Positions 39,701-47,492 of a stretch of DNA of 64,000 nucleotides are shown here, piece by piece. The notes under the pieces were generated by a model. That model saw only the letters and a program-made list of their open reading frames with translations, did not search any database and had not been told where the DNA came from. Position 1 is the first letter of the stretch; each line of letters opens with the position of its first letter. Source of the DNA: Clytia hemisphaerica (Eukaryota; Cnidaria; Hydrozoa; Leptothecata; Clytiidae); contig CACVBU010001102.1 in the NCBI GenBank assembly GCA_902728285.1, positions 1,266,547-1,330,546 of the forward strand, read 5' to 3'. The translations under genes and the position numbers were made by a program.

Positions 39701-42700
39701 GGGAAGATCTAAGGTCTAATTTATTCTTTGTTTATTTTTTTTCCCGACGCACAGGCCGTCCGTCTATCCATCCTCCAACTGATCACACCCATCGCCATGA
39801 ATCATACAGTAGTCTTCTTAGCATCTCTGGCAGACGTCTGGTGTTTGTACAGAGATTCTTCGTTCATCAAACCACATCCTAACCTTCATAGTAAAGAATG
39901 GTTGCATTTGAGTAATAAGAAATACATACCTTCCATCACTGAAGATCAGAGTGTGCTGCTAGAAATTATTCAAGCTATCAAGGTTTGTTCTTCTTTCTAC
40001 CCTAATTGACAATCAAGTCAGTTAATTGAATATTTCAAAAGACATGTTTCGGACCGTTCAAATTAATACTGTGCGCTAAGGACCGTTAATTATTAGGTGC
40101 CAACTTTCTCAGTACATACGATTAGGTGGCCAAAAGCATAAAATCACTCGAACAATTTGCACTGTCTATAAATAGAGAATAATCTGAATTATCGTCCACC
40201 TCTAGGCAAAACGCACTGTCGAATATTTTTAGATATCCGATAGCAAAATATCTCTTCTGTAGCAGCGAGCATAAAGAAAATAGTTTTTTGATCAAATAAT
40301 TATTTAAATCTCACATATATAAAAACAGATAAAAAAGAAAGTTCTTTTAAACAAAAGAGAAAGAAAATTCGAACGTTTTGTAATAAGAGAAAAAAACAAT
40401 GAAATTGACATCTTTAAATAAGACATACTCTGTACCAGAGTGTATCTCGCGATTATCTACGGCAATGAATTTTGAAATTAGCCGTAGATATTGGGTTTGT
40501 GTACAGACAAAATAAGACAGTAAAACGTTCGAAAATGTCATAAAAAGAGAGAAAGACTGAATGCGAAATAGGAAAAAATTAAAATGCTTTTCTGCTAATT
40601 GGTGAACGATAAACCATATATTCAACGTGAAAAATCGGATATCGAATCGATATCCGATTTTTCTTGTCGAATATCTGCTTAATGTTGGGATGGTTTTATT
40701 ATTTGGTTCTATGCTTTTTAATGATATTTGCCTTTTCTTCGACATAGGAGGTTTGATTGTATGTGACTTTCAAAGTGATGAACAAAGTTAGTTCTTGCTT
40801 TGCATATGCTTGCAGCCAAATTCTTGTTGTTGCTAAAAGGCCAATCTTTTTTATCCGATAAATCAGTAATTTTCAAACCAAAAATATCTAAAGCTCTTCT
40901 ATATCTGTTATATTTTGGGAGAGGGAGATTACATCAATTTGAGTGGCCATTCATGTTCTCATTCTTTTATATCAGATTTCATTTTGTTTGATATTAATAA
41001 CAGGCTTTAACACTGGATACAATCGTGGACACCAGCAAACAAGTGTTGCGTCAACTAATCGCAATGAAAGAACGAAACCAGCCCGTTCCTTTGGAAGTTT
41101 GCATGCTTCAATTCCTATACGAATTACTCTCTAAAGGCTCTGATGATTTAGATAGCATCAAAACCACTTTGATGGCGTTACTAAAAGACGCCCATTCGTT
41201 GAATATGACGCCACCCGCCCTGTTCGTTTTGATGGCCATTTTGAATATCTACGTACAAAAGATACCGGTGTCTGAAGAGAGGAGGTCAAGGCGTGAAATT
41301 CAAGTAAATTTAATCCTTAATAACGTAATTTAGGCCATTTGAGCTGAAGATTTGTCCATTCCATATAATCAACCCTGTGAACATAAGATTTGAAAACTTT
41401 TCATTCATAATTAGTTCAATAAGCTCATTGAGCCAAAGATTTCAAAAATTGAGTCCGAGGCCTTCCTGGACTACGACGTACTTTTTCGTGCTTTTTAGAG
41501 AATCTTTTTAACCTCTTTAACTTAATCACGTTGTCGGTAAGCTCTAACTTGTCTAATGAGGTTTCGTTAAGTATCTGATGACTGAAAGTCGTTGGTTCGT
41601 GCCCAAAGCAAATTTGACCTCGTAGTAGAGCTAATTTTCGTGTCGCCTATCACCCCAAAGTCCAGAATTATGAGTTTAGACCTTGATTATAAATTGTTTT
41701 TGAATCTTTTAGGATTTGGTCACGAAATTTCTCGAAAGTCTGAACGCCATTGCCGCTTCATCATTAGAAGGATCAGCCTGGTTCCGTCGTTCATTACAAG
41801 TGGTGACACAGCAAGACCAGTCTAGTGATTTGGAAGAATCTACTGCAACTACTCTCTCCGATAAATCTTCGTTTCCAGAGAATCTACCACCTCCTACACC
41901 TAATGTTGTGAACAGTAAAACATCACAATATAGTGTGCCGGCTATTCTCATTTTAGCCGAGGTAAGGTTACATAGTTAAAACCTTTAAAACTGATTAAGT
42001 TAAGTCGATTAATACTCTTCCATGACGAACAACTCGTTATACTTCTTTCGTCATCTGCAATAAGTATACCAACCGTCAAACCATTAAAATGCTGCCTACT
42101 CTGTATCTCGTGTTTATCGTTTCGGGGTACACTCTGTGCGCATTTACTGTCTGATAAAAAAGTTCCCGTACGGAAACCTCTGCCATGAAGTATGTATGAT
42201 TTTCAAATAGCAACGACTTCTCTCGTCGTCTATCCTCTCTCACCCATACTCCATCGCAGTGGTCGGTTCGAAAAATCTCAAATCAGAAAAGACAATGACA
42301 ACAGACCCTCTACGACAATGCATTTTGAATTTAGCAGTAGATATCGGGTTTGTGTACAGACTGAATGCGGCCCTAATGCCATACTTTAGGTTTCTTTGTC
42401 CCTTTCACCCAAAAAATCTGGAATTTGACCCCTATTTTGGAGATTTTTAGTAACATACAGGGTCAAATTTTTAAAACATCTTTTCGAAAAATGGCGTAGT
42501 CTTAACTTACGCATATCAAGAATACTAGTAAGACTTTGTTATGGAGATACATATTTTCCATTTTTTCAGTACATCGCGCCGATGATGGATTTAGTGTACG
42601 TCAGTGAAGAAAAAGACAAGATCGCGTCCGCCCTCGTCTACCTCATTTATAACATCATACCGTATTTGAAAAACCACAGGTAAAAATTATCTTGAAAGGA

Positions 42701-45700
42701 TACAGTTTGCAGCGGAAGCTCTGACTTTTGATACCCGAAAGCACTATATTCAATGTTGTTATTTTCTGGTGATCAAGAAAAAATGAGCTTATTTTCTACT
42801 GGAGTTATAGCTTCCATTTTCACGCCAGTCCTAGCTCTATCCTAGGCAAGACCTTTGTAAAATTTCAAGGCAAATCAGCGATTCCTTCAGAAGACATGGG
42901 CTGACAAGTTGACGATTTAGGTCAGGAGGGACTTGGCACCCTCTCTATATACAAGAGTAGACATCATCCAAACTTTTTTAGCCTTTGTTATTTAAAAGAT
43001 TTTTATGCTCTAGCCTTCCCTGTAAAAAGGTCATTTCCGTAAATGTTTTTTTTTTCTGATCTTATAGTACTCAAAACAACACTGGTTATCGAGCGTCAAG
43101 TGCTCTTCTAGCAGCCATCAGTGACTACCAATACACGTTAAGAGCATGGCGAAAAGACGTCTACGAGCTTTTTTTGGATTCTGATTTCTTCCAAATGGAT
43201 TTGCTATCGTTTGGTTTCTGGAGAATCATTATTGACCGTTTGATCACATACGATAATAGCGTGTTCAAAGACTTGATGCAGAAAATAGTGCTATCTCAAT
43301 CGGGCGCCATTAACATCTTTGCAAATAGGGAACAGGTAAATAATAGTGTACAAGTTTGAATTGAGAAATATTTTCTTTGTAATTTCTTTATAACTTTCGA
43401 GCGGCTGAACCAATTTTATGTACAAAAGTTCAAATTTCAAGTCAGCCTGTGGTATTTCCAATACTGTTTAAATTTATACCATTGGGCTCTTCCAGAAAAT
43501 ATTCGTACATTAGGGGTAGTGAAAAATCTAACAAAATTTTCCTTGTCCGGGGGGTTAACTTGCTCTGTTTGAGGGTAACTTTGAATGTTCAGGTGGTCAA
43601 CTGATGCTTGTACAGAGGGTTAGACCTGCTGTCCAGGGGTCAAAAGTCACTTTGTCCGGGGGTAAATATCCAAAAAATGTTATATTCTCCACCCTCCATA
43701 TTCCATTTTCTGGAAAAGCCCATTATTAGTTTTAAATATTTTGCATAAAGTATTAAATGTATAAAATTTAGATACTCTGTAAATACCTATTTTTAAAAAT
43801 TCTGTCAATTAATTCAAACCCAGTGATTCACGGTGATTCACGGTGATGTGCTTTTAATCCAATCATATGAGAAAAATTTGTTTTAAATAGGCAAAAAAGT
43901 AGATCATATAAATTTGACCACCAACCATACGAATTTGGTGTGAGGATGAGGGTTCATACCTCTCTGAACTGTATCTGCCTGCTGTTAAGGTTTATGCCTC
44001 TACTCCAGGCCACCATTGAAGAGTGATTTTCATATTTTTGCTCTTACATATTTTCTTCATCACTTTCTTTCAATTAGGAAATGGAACAACGTGCCCAGCT
44101 GTTAAAGCGTTTATCATTCGTTATTTTTTGTGGTGACCTCGACCAATATCATCAATACATTCCCGATATCCAGGAACGTCTCGCCGAAAGCATTCGTCAA
44201 TTGCAGGTACATGCTATTCCAATCACTAATTACCTTGTAAAACATAAAGATCTAAGTGAAATTGTACCATCGGTAGATTTTTGTCAGCAGATTGACGCTT
44301 TGTAGAAAACTGTAAAAGTTGTTTTAATCATGAAAATATTTTGAATAAAGTTGCGAGTGTTAAGAAAGAACACATTGGGGTTAGTCTTTTGAGTTCTGAT
44401 AAAGGCGCTAGAAATTCAACTGCACAATGAACATAGCAAGCTGAATGTTCTTTGCTATTCGCGATAACAAGCATGCTAATTGAGATCGTTTGAGATCCCT
44501 ATGCAGAATTTGTTTTTTAATTTTGACCTTTCTGTTGGTTTTAGCCGTTTCTTTGAGAAACGAGAAAATCTATCCCTTTTTCCCGCGAAATATCGCTTCT
44601 CAGTGCCTTATTTTCCGATAGAATCGATCTTTTTTTAATTCTTATGGCCAATTTGTAATTCCTTGACCTCAGCGTTGCGTTGATCTTCCAAATAATGAAT
44701 TATACTTACTCTTAGGTGCCAAATAAACGGGGGAGTTCGAATAAACGGGGGGGGGGGGTTGGAAAAATTTTTCAAATTAAATAAACGGGGGGGACCTAAT
44801 TACCGGGGGGTTGGAAAATAGACCTTAAAAACCCTAAAAAGGGTCAAAATAGACTAAATTTAGGCTTTTTAGAGTAAAACAAGGAACTTTCCTTTTGGTA
44901 GCTGGGAATTTTTTCAAAAATTAATAAACGGGGGGGGGTCCTAATAAGGTCCGGGGGGATTTGGAAAAAAATCGAAAAATTAACAAGCGGGGGGCCCGTT
45001 TATTTGGCACCTAAGAGTACCAACTTTGGTTCAAATTATAGAAAATATTTTATTATAGAGACTTTGACTGCAATTATTAATCATGTATACTTTTTTTTTC
45101 AGGGTCCCTTCCTTCATGAGCAGGTATTCTTATGTTTTCGTTTACTCTTGGTGCGCATGTCACCCAATCATTTAATTTCATTTTGGCCGCCTATCCTCGC
45201 TGAGCTGGTCCTCGTTTTCGTGCACATGGAACACGAGCTAATTAACGGAGGAAAACCTAAGAACAAAACCAAAGTTGCCGTACTTGAATCATTCCTCGGG
45301 ATAAACGGATATTTTAAAGACCCGACGAAATGGTTACGTTTATACTTGGCGGTCTGTAAATTGTTAGACTTTTTGTTGATTCTACCAAGCGAATCATTGC
45401 CGCATTATCAAGTGTATAAATGGGCGTTTACAGAAACGCCCGGTGTTTATTGCACCCCGAATCTAGATGAAATTACTGATGAGGAACTGTCTGACAAACC
45501 GGCGACCGAATCTCCCAAGGATAAAGGACATGACTCAAAAGTGCGTTCTAAGAAGGAACAACATAATGGCGGTAAAGTGGGAAAAGTCGAAGAAGTATCT
45601 AAAATGGCAGTTTTGAATTCGCCTATATCTGAACAAAAACGATTGGCGTCAAAAGAAAAACTACTGAAAGCGAAATCGCGAGAAAGTATTAAACATCGGC

Positions 45701-45987
45701 ATATAAGTGCAGTGTTTTTCCCGTACATCACACGCATCGTTCGGATTTTACAGCAAAAGAACTTAGGCGAAGACAGTTGGCATACACCGCTTCGCGTGCC
45801 AGGCGAACTTATTTTACTACAGAAAAAGATTCAAAGCATTTACGATTTGTTACCATTTTTCATTTCGGTGACCGGAGATTTAGTCAAACAAGACGTTGAC
45901 GTCACCAAATTTGCTCGTTTCAAAATGCAATTGGTTGAAGAATTGATTGAAAAAGATTTCATAGAACACTCGTCTTCTTTAACATAA
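13236..45987 (+). CDS. DOP1: DOP1 (Dopey) family protein, 22 coding exons
   Basis: Large peripheral protein of the trans-Golgi and endosomes; the family works with Mon2 in membrane traffic. Exons traced by splice sites, phase and family similarity: 13236-13373, 13939-14291, 14478-14664, 15636-16454, 18177-18711, 26949-27175, 28013-28165, 28851-28960, 29523-29573, 31209-31477, 32132-32257, 32603-32908, 33136-33749, 33970-34390, 39238-39392, 39755-39982, 41004-41303, 41713-41961, 42570-42679, 43068-43335, 44078-44206, 45103-45987. They sum to 6633 nt, an exact multiple of three: 2210 residues plus stop. Animal DOP1 proteins have roughly 2300-2500. All junctions are GT-AG and all phases agree. 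Introns 5 (8.2 kb) and 14 (4.8 kb) are the largest; a missed small exon cannot be excluded. Confidence 0.93.
13490..13760. repeat. GC-rich repeat in DOP1 intron 1
   Basis: A GC-rich island in an AT-rich intron: GAGTGAGGGGGCCAAC on the left, and GGGGGGCCATGG with CAGCCCCCC on the right. It loosely resembles the 55.38-55.63 kb element (both contain a short CTCAAAACAT word). Boundaries are unclear. Confidence 0.4.
15190..15469. repeat. Foldback MITE in DOP1 intron 3
   Basis: The left arm (about 15190-15287) is the near complement of the right arm (about 15366-15469). Landmarks are TAGTGTTTTTGATAAAA and TATAGTCTGTATTTTAGC with their complements. The loop is about 80 bases. No coding capacity. 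Confidence 0.75.
16518..16582 (+). repeat. tRNA-derived SINE head in DOP1 intron 4
   Basis: The segment has pol III internal promoter boxes: an A-box-like TGGTAGAGCAT at about 16525 and a B-box-like GGGTTCAACCC at about 16559, at tRNA-like spacing. It does not fold as an intact tRNA. The sequence downstream seems to continue after a 0.9-kb insertion (see 16608-17516), resuming at about 17519 with CCAAAATGG. Confidence 0.6.
16608..17516. mobile_element. 0.9-kb TIR element inserted in a SINE (DOP1 intron 4)
   Basis: TIRs of about 31 bp: TGATAAATAACGAGATTGCT at 16608 and its complement ending at 17516. The interior lacks a transposase frame but contains a tRNA-like segment. The word TCCAAAATG occurs just outside both ends, consistent with insertion into the SINE-like sequence that starts at 16518. 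Confidence 0.65.
17014..17098 (+). pseudogene. tRNA-like pseudogene (Ser/Leu-type look)
   Basis: A D-arm-like TGGCCGAGTGGGTAAGG at about 17018 and a T-arm-like GAGTTCGAATCC at about 17071 give the spacing of a class II tRNA. The T-stem does not pair well and the acceptor ends are not complementary, so this is a relic or SINE head and not a working tRNA. It lies inside the 0.9-kb element. Confidence 0.5.
18786..18850 (+). repeat. Partial end of the TTAA/AGGGATAATC family
   Basis: TTAA followed by AAGGGATAATCAGATTGG and a diverged continuation match the left end of the complete element at 19469-19770. No matching right end was seen. Confidence 0.55.
19469..19770. repeat. 302-bp MITE with TTAA target duplication (DOP1 intron 5)
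   Basis: TTAA at 19465-19468 and 19771-19774 flank inverted ends of about 45 bp starting AGGGATAATCAGATGG. Further inside, GGCCTGTAGTAACC pairs with GGTTACTACAGGCC. A TTAA duplication is typical of piggyBac and Kolobok elements; the autonomous partner is not in the window. Confidence 0.8.
20397..21701 (+). pseudogene. Rhodopsin-like GPCR gene, two exons, frame broken (nested in DOP1 intron 5)
   Basis: Exon 1 (20397-20626) starts at an ATG and encodes an extracellular stretch plus TM1 with GIMVN. A consensus donor (GTAAGT) joins exon 2 at 20912 in phase 2. Exon 2 gives TM2 ([13 protein letters not shown]), a cysteine before TM3 and the class A signature DRY ([10 protein letters not shown]), then TM4 and TM5, and hits a stop at 21314. 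The next frame continues with a loop and a TM6-like [18 protein letters not shown] to about 21500. The original frame then returns with a TM7/helix-8-like tail ending at 21701. Two compensating indels in a single-copy 7TM gene suggest a recent pseudogene; sequence errors or unrecognised introns are alternatives. Receptor subfamily not identified. Confidence 0.6.
22225..22550. repeat. GAGACCAATTT MITE, degraded copy
   Basis: The left end reads GAGACCAATTTGATTAGC, then TTTTACGGGCCCGACC and GACCCT, matching the intact copy at 46931-47312. The right end is eroded; only TTTTTCCGACCC remains. Confidence 0.55.
22693..22990. repeat. Foldback repeat in DOP1 intron 5
   Basis: The left arm (about 22693-22785) and right arm (about 22888-22990) are imperfect complements. 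Landmarks are TTTTCTAGTAGGGAACCA and TGGTTCCCTACTAGAAAA. No coding capacity. Confidence 0.65.
23115..23290. repeat. Foldback repeat (AGTAGAC family)
   Basis: CTTTGCTGAAAGTAGACCAC near 23150 and its complement near 23255-23275 form the arms of a hairpin. A related single arm lies at about 26735-26880 (GGTAGACCACAGTTCGATAC, GCTTCAGCTAG). Confidence 0.6.
23671..23826. repeat. pogo/Tigger-like MITE next to the class C GPCR stop
   Basis: TA-flanked element with CAG...CACCG ends (slightly decayed from CAG...CTG), with TCGAACC and AACTCGAA/CGAGTTATAG words inside. It ends 15 bases from the stop codon of the minus-strand receptor and so would lie in that gene's 3' UTR. Confidence 0.6.
23842..26115 (-). 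CDS. Class C GPCR (metabotropic glutamate / calcium-sensing receptor-like), intronless
   Basis: A plasma-membrane receptor with a Venus-flytrap ligand domain; the ligand cannot be told. The 757 residues contain a signal peptide (about 1-26, hydrophobic [16 protein letters not shown]), a divergent ligand-binding region with many N-glycosylation sequons (about 27-420), a cysteine-rich linker (about 425-480: CTPGYRQ, CVLCP, CVPC) and seven membrane segments (about 480-735). TM6 carries the class C-like [11 protein letters not shown]. Two in-frame ATGs lie at the start (26115 and 26103); both leave a signal peptide. The single-exon gene lies antisense inside DOP1 intron 5. The C-tail is short. 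Family assignment is firm; subfamily is open. Confidence 0.88.
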   Translation of the reverse strand: MYVVMERTIWFLTCLCMVFTMISSGQIPTYQAVGIFPDCAEPHLWSFLKSVSTRNQNIKITHNNLTFKCQNLDDLLHRTLDVLLGEQFQMSCDDGKHRSGEQNNCTQPNLAYFISYTGNETIAKILKNILQHEPFLVVTLPETKIQIDDYSNYLNHVVTSLNWRNLIFISIHFGKPIMFHNYFEKTYQKLMKTEKLHLKKIEIDVRNSSLEKDLIPLLGSWTKGQSAIILFGPFQSLILSNLDQLVGVSKNQTFLITHEQKHLRGYPNLTTTPQKHWLSLENHQRLKLRQYNGDIDDDFPVALSDFLAITNVFTLIGNIDQLAKMISNFPGLQVFTSGMKLSILEQSKRFVFLNRYYKDYTIPLTEIGRYRSGNESKRWDFFNAPETSELLINNYPHTIPMEPLNCTPGYRQIYGKISNIAISIKSEHGMKCVLCPVNYIKREYGNTPCVPCSGNQNIDNGYRTKCIDPYTNKYPSLNKNQTIIIISLTSFGVLITLATLVIFIRYRDTPTVKVSDVVFSYLHLITICIAILFNCLVFIGVVDNYTIDITIAKCINLSVFYTANIAFVYTKSQKLIDAFHSTVQITGGEAKRTLAVQIFTVVIFLLFNNSVLYVTTIIEKPGINVLLDEENQVRYHIANTGFHLRVIIGSLVLFQMACLVQSFRGRNLPGPMNDAMSLVYATMVTTMTLLVSYPIGYFRGIGDKDFLYCLIVASNCVVYVLFLYGKKCYVILFQSHKNTRRYFNEQRLFEVSHHFRS
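26640..26885. repeat. Single-arm copy of the AGTAGAC foldback family
   Basis: It contains ATCTTTGCTGGGGTAGACCA and CAATTTGTTCAATC, then TTTTGCTTCAGCTAGTTGCG, similar to both sides of the 23115-23290 repeat. It ends about 60 bases before DOP1 exon 6. Confidence 0.5.
26949..34390 (+). CDS. DOP1: DOP1 central part (exons 6-14, residues 678-1437)
   Basis: Two small exons missing from any long open frame were found from phase and similarity. Exon 8 (28851-28960) encodes [20 protein letters not shown] and ends in phase 2. The 51-nt exon 9 (29523-29573) encodes [16 protein letters not shown]. Together with exon 10 they read ...[15 protein letters not shown]..., the usual Dopey context. Exons 10-12 carry a charged, low-complexity linker (lysine-, serine- and aspartate-rich) typical of the variable middle of the protein. 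Exon 12 has [15 protein letters not shown], exon 13 [17 protein letters not shown] and [15 protein letters not shown], and exon 14 [21 protein letters not shown]. Confidence 0.9.
28180..28440. repeat. TTTTCGCGGGA MITE in DOP1 intron 7
   Basis: Inverted ends of about 28 bp: left TATTGGAACTAATTTTCGCG, right its complement ending near 28440. The interior repeats GCGAAAA words. The left end lies about 14 bases after the exon 7 donor. Related sequence follows DOP1 at 46060-46490. Confidence 0.75.
28993..29156. repeat. pogo/Tigger-like MITE in DOP1 intron 8
   Basis: It begins CAGTCTCAATAACTCGAACC and ends ...AGAATTTACTG followed by TA. AACTCGAA and TTCGAGTTA words are inside. Decayed compared with the 54.2-kb copy. 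Confidence 0.6.
29995..30048. repeat. Partial pogo/Tigger-like MITE, cut by another element
   Basis: TCGAATCTCTTTGTAATTCGG matches the left part of this family. The sequence is cut off at a TTAA where the 972-bp element begins. Confidence 0.5.
30053..31024. mobile_element. 972-bp element with TTAA target duplication (DOP1 intron 9)
   Basis: TTAA at 30049-30052 and 31025-31028 flanks a perfect 16-bp inverted end, GGGCTCTGACCATAGT. This is the structure of piggyBac-type insertions. No transposase is present. A short minus-strand frame (82 codons, 30790-31038) reads from the right end and has an acidic C-terminus; it could be a remnant or chance. Confidence 0.8.
31770..31930. repeat. Decayed pogo/Tigger-like MITE (DOP1 intron 10)
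   Basis: TGCTCGAGTTATAG and GAGACTCAACTG (right end) belong to the CAGTTGA...CTC family. It lies directly before the complete copy at 31935. Confidence 0.55.
31935..32110. repeat. pogo/Tigger-like MITE, complete (DOP1 intron 10)
   Basis: TA-flanked element of 176 bp from CAGTAAACTCTCGC to GGGAGACTCAACTG, rich in ATTCGAA words. It stops 21 bases before DOP1 exon 11, so the exon's pyrimidine tract begins right at its edge. Confidence 0.75.
33801..33934. repeat. pogo/Tigger-like MITE (DOP1 intron 13)
   Basis: The right end GAGAGGGTCAACTG is followed by TA; the left end is eroded (GACTCCAATTCGAA). It makes up about 60% of the 220-bp intron 13. Confidence 0.65.
34730..35050 (+). repeat. Unclassified GC-rich repeat in DOP1 intron 14
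   Basis: It starts around TATAACTAGCCGGTACCCGG with CGTCGCACGCCGG and contains a 72-codon frame without known motifs. It ends near CTCGCTTCGCTCGC. Class not identified. Confidence 0.35.
35140..35420 (+). repeat. G-rich MITE with spaced AAGGGT motifs, truncated copy
   Basis: GGGTACTTAGGCAAG at the left, then the family's AATCAGAAAATCAAAC, CAACTTTTTACC and CTAAGGGTCC words. The C-rich right terminus is missing. Confidence 0.7.
36330..36990. repeat. ATCGAAC/ATCAAAC-rich tract (DOP1 intron 14)
   Basis: Many degenerate ATCGAAC, ATCAAAC and their complements over about 650 bp, as at 1690-1910. The words near 36870 (GATATTGGCCTGCTCT) resemble those near 4578 (GATATCTGGCCTGCCCT). Confidence 0.5.
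37648..37995. repeat. GGGCTNTTCCAGAAA MITE, copy 1 (DOP1 intron 14)
   Basis: Inverted ends: AATGGCCTCTTCCAGAAAAT and its near complement at about 37976-37995. Inside are long G runs and three tandem units of about 22 bp (GGTTAGACCTGCTGT...) at about 37836-37900. The copy at 43481 has one such unit. Confidence 0.75.
39238..45987 (+). CDS. DOP1: DOP1 C-terminal part (exons 15-22, residues 1437-2210)
   Basis: This is the best conserved block of the family. Visible: [17 protein letters not shown] (exon 15), [20 protein letters not shown] (16), [15 protein letters not shown] (17), [14 protein letters not shown] (18), [21 protein letters not shown] and [17 protein letters not shown] (20), [16 protein letters not shown] and [14 protein letters not shown] (21), then [38 protein letters not shown] and [14 protein letters not shown] (22). 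Exon 22 carries a lysine/glutamate-rich insert (residues about 2040-2130). The stop is at 45985-45987. Confidence 0.93.
40435..40510. repeat. Repeat shared by DOP1 introns 16 and 18
   Basis: The block around GTAGATATTGGGTTTGTGTA is about 80% similar to 42285-42365 (GTAGATATCGGGTTTGTGTA). Class unknown. Confidence 0.5.
40629..40663. repeat. 35-bp perfect palindrome
   Basis: GAAAAATCGGATATCG, a 3-base spacer, then its exact complement. It lies in DOP1 intron 16. Function unknown; it could be a foldback remnant. Confidence 0.8.
42285..42365. repeat. Repeat shared by DOP1 introns 16 and 18, second copy
   Basis: See the partner at 40435-40510; same orientation. Confidence 0.5.
43481..43726. repeat. 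GGGCTNTTCCAGAAA MITE, copy 2 (DOP1 intron 20)
   Basis: Ends ATTGGGCTCTTCCAGAAAAT and TTTTCTGGAAAAGCCCAT. The interior matches the 37.65-kb copy (TTGCTCTGTTTG, GGTTAGACCTGCTGT, AAATGTTATAT) without the tandem expansion. Confidence 0.8.
44709..45017. repeat. TA-flanked MITE with perfect 23-bp TIR and G tracts (DOP1 intron 21)
   Basis: TA at 44707-44708 and 45018-45019 flank ends starting CTCTTAGGTGCCAAATAAAC and closing with the exact complement. The interior repeats AATAAACGGGGGGG. The TA duplication suggests the Tc1/mariner superfamily. It ends about 85 bases before DOP1 exon 22. Confidence 0.85.
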
Positions 45988-46059
45988 TATGAATGGCTGT
46001 AATGCTCATGAATATTTCTAACAATATCTTTACCTAGCTGGAGTATTATTACCTTAAGG

Positions 46060-46490
46060 GTACAAATTTTCGCGGGGATTATATTTCGCGAATTTTCGCA
46101 AATTTCACCTTACTCGCGAAATATAATCCCTCGCGAAACTTTTCAAACTCTCATCTCTCGCTAAATTCGCGAAATTTAATCGTCGCGATAAATTAAGTTT
46201 TTTACACTAAAAATTCTTTCAGCTAAGAAACTCTCTTAAACGAGTCTCCATTACTCGAATGTCTCTGTAATTCCAATAAATTGTCATTCCTCGTAGCCGT
46301 TCGAGTTATGGAGACTCTACTGTACACATAAAATCTCGTAATCAAACTAACGAAAAATGTGAAAATCTGAAAAAATTCGCGAATTTAAATCCTCGCGAAA
46401 ATTTACAGTTGAAGTTAGTCGCGAAAATAAGTCCCGCGAAAATTAAATTATTTCGCGAGGGAAGCTGTCTCGCGAAAATTAGTATTAGAA
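46060..46490. repeat. TCGCGAAAT repeat after the DOP1 stop, split by a MITE
   Basis: Dense TTCGCGAAAT/TCGCGAAAAT words on both sides of the pogo-type MITE at 46228-46322. Related to the 28.2-kb element. It would fall in the DOP1 3' UTR or just beyond. Confidence 0.6.
46228..46322. repeat. pogo/Tigger-like MITE with a candidate poly(A) signal
   Basis: The right end GTTATGGAGACTCTACTG is followed by TA; the left part has ATTACTCGAATGTCTC. It contains AATAAA at 46275-46280, about 290 bases past the DOP1 stop. I saw no other AATAAA on the + strand between 45988 and 46500. Confidence 0.6.
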
Positions 46491-46548
46491 GGTATTCCAA
46501 AAATGTAATTGACATCCATACAAGTTACGCAAGTGAATTACTTTCTTT

Positions 46549-46651
46549 TTAACCCTTTAACTGCCGATGTCGGCAAAGGTCGCACCTTCATTTCATTCCG
46601 TGGCAAATATGTCGAACCTTAAAAAAATACGCACGGATGTTAAAGGGTTAA
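46549..46651. repeat. 103-bp piggyBac-like MITE
   Basis: TTAA at both ends (46549-46552 and 46648-46651) followed by the inverted CCCTTTAAC. This short CCCTTT end with TTAA is the classic piggyBac arrangement. Confidence 0.8.
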
Positions 46652-46930
46652 GAACCAGTAGATTTTGCTTTAAGCTCGGCTGTTTTTATTTCTTATAAAT
46701 CTTTTGAGGCTAAAACTGTTGTTGTTTTCTCTCTTTCTTTGGCTTAAAAGGGCCATTAATTCAGTATAACGACTTTTTCCTGGAGATTGAATTAAATATC
46801 ATCAAAATTTACCCTCGTGCGCTTACGCGAGTCTTCTCTATTAAAAAAGCGTGTCCTTGCAATTTTCGAAAAATTTTCATACATTTCTTTTAGTCTTATT
46901 TATTTTCTGTTTTTTAATTTTGATATTTAA

Positions 46931-47312
46931 GGCGCCGAGACCAATTTAATTTGTTGTTCTACGGGCCCGACCGACCCTATTTTCGCTAAAATCAAAAAAA
47001 TAATAATATTGAATTTCCACTACAATATATTTTACACACTACTTATTTGTAAGAATCAAATTTGAATAAAGCTGAAAATTAATTCAAGAAATTGAAAAAT
47101 TTACAAAATCAAGCATTCCATACACTAAGATTTTATTATGATCTTGATCGAAGATAAAAAAAGTGAATTTTTGAATTAGATATTTTTTGGAAAACATTTT
47201 CGGTACTTTGCCAACCCTGATAAATGAAACATTTATTCTTATTTTACCGACCGACCGACCCATATTTTGCTAAAGATCTGCCCGTAGAACAACAAATTAA
47301 ATTGGTCTCGCC
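46931..47312. repeat. GAGACCAATTT MITE, intact copy
   Basis: Inverted ends of about 35 bp: GAGACCAATTTAATTTGTTG, TTCTACGGGC, and the complement at 47280-47310. GACCGACC tetramer repeats lie just inside each end. A degraded copy is at 22225. Confidence 0.8.
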
Positions 47313-47492
47313 TAAAGTAATTTCTTCAAGTTTGTATTTGATCCGGGGATCCAGAACCTTTTGGACATTTTAGCTAAAAAAAAATCCATCCAAAAATTTT
47401 TTATCGTCTAGGTAGAAAGGGAGAAACGATTATTTACTGCTCTTGTAATTTCTGAATTAAAACACATCATTGTTTCAATCTTCTTTATCAAA

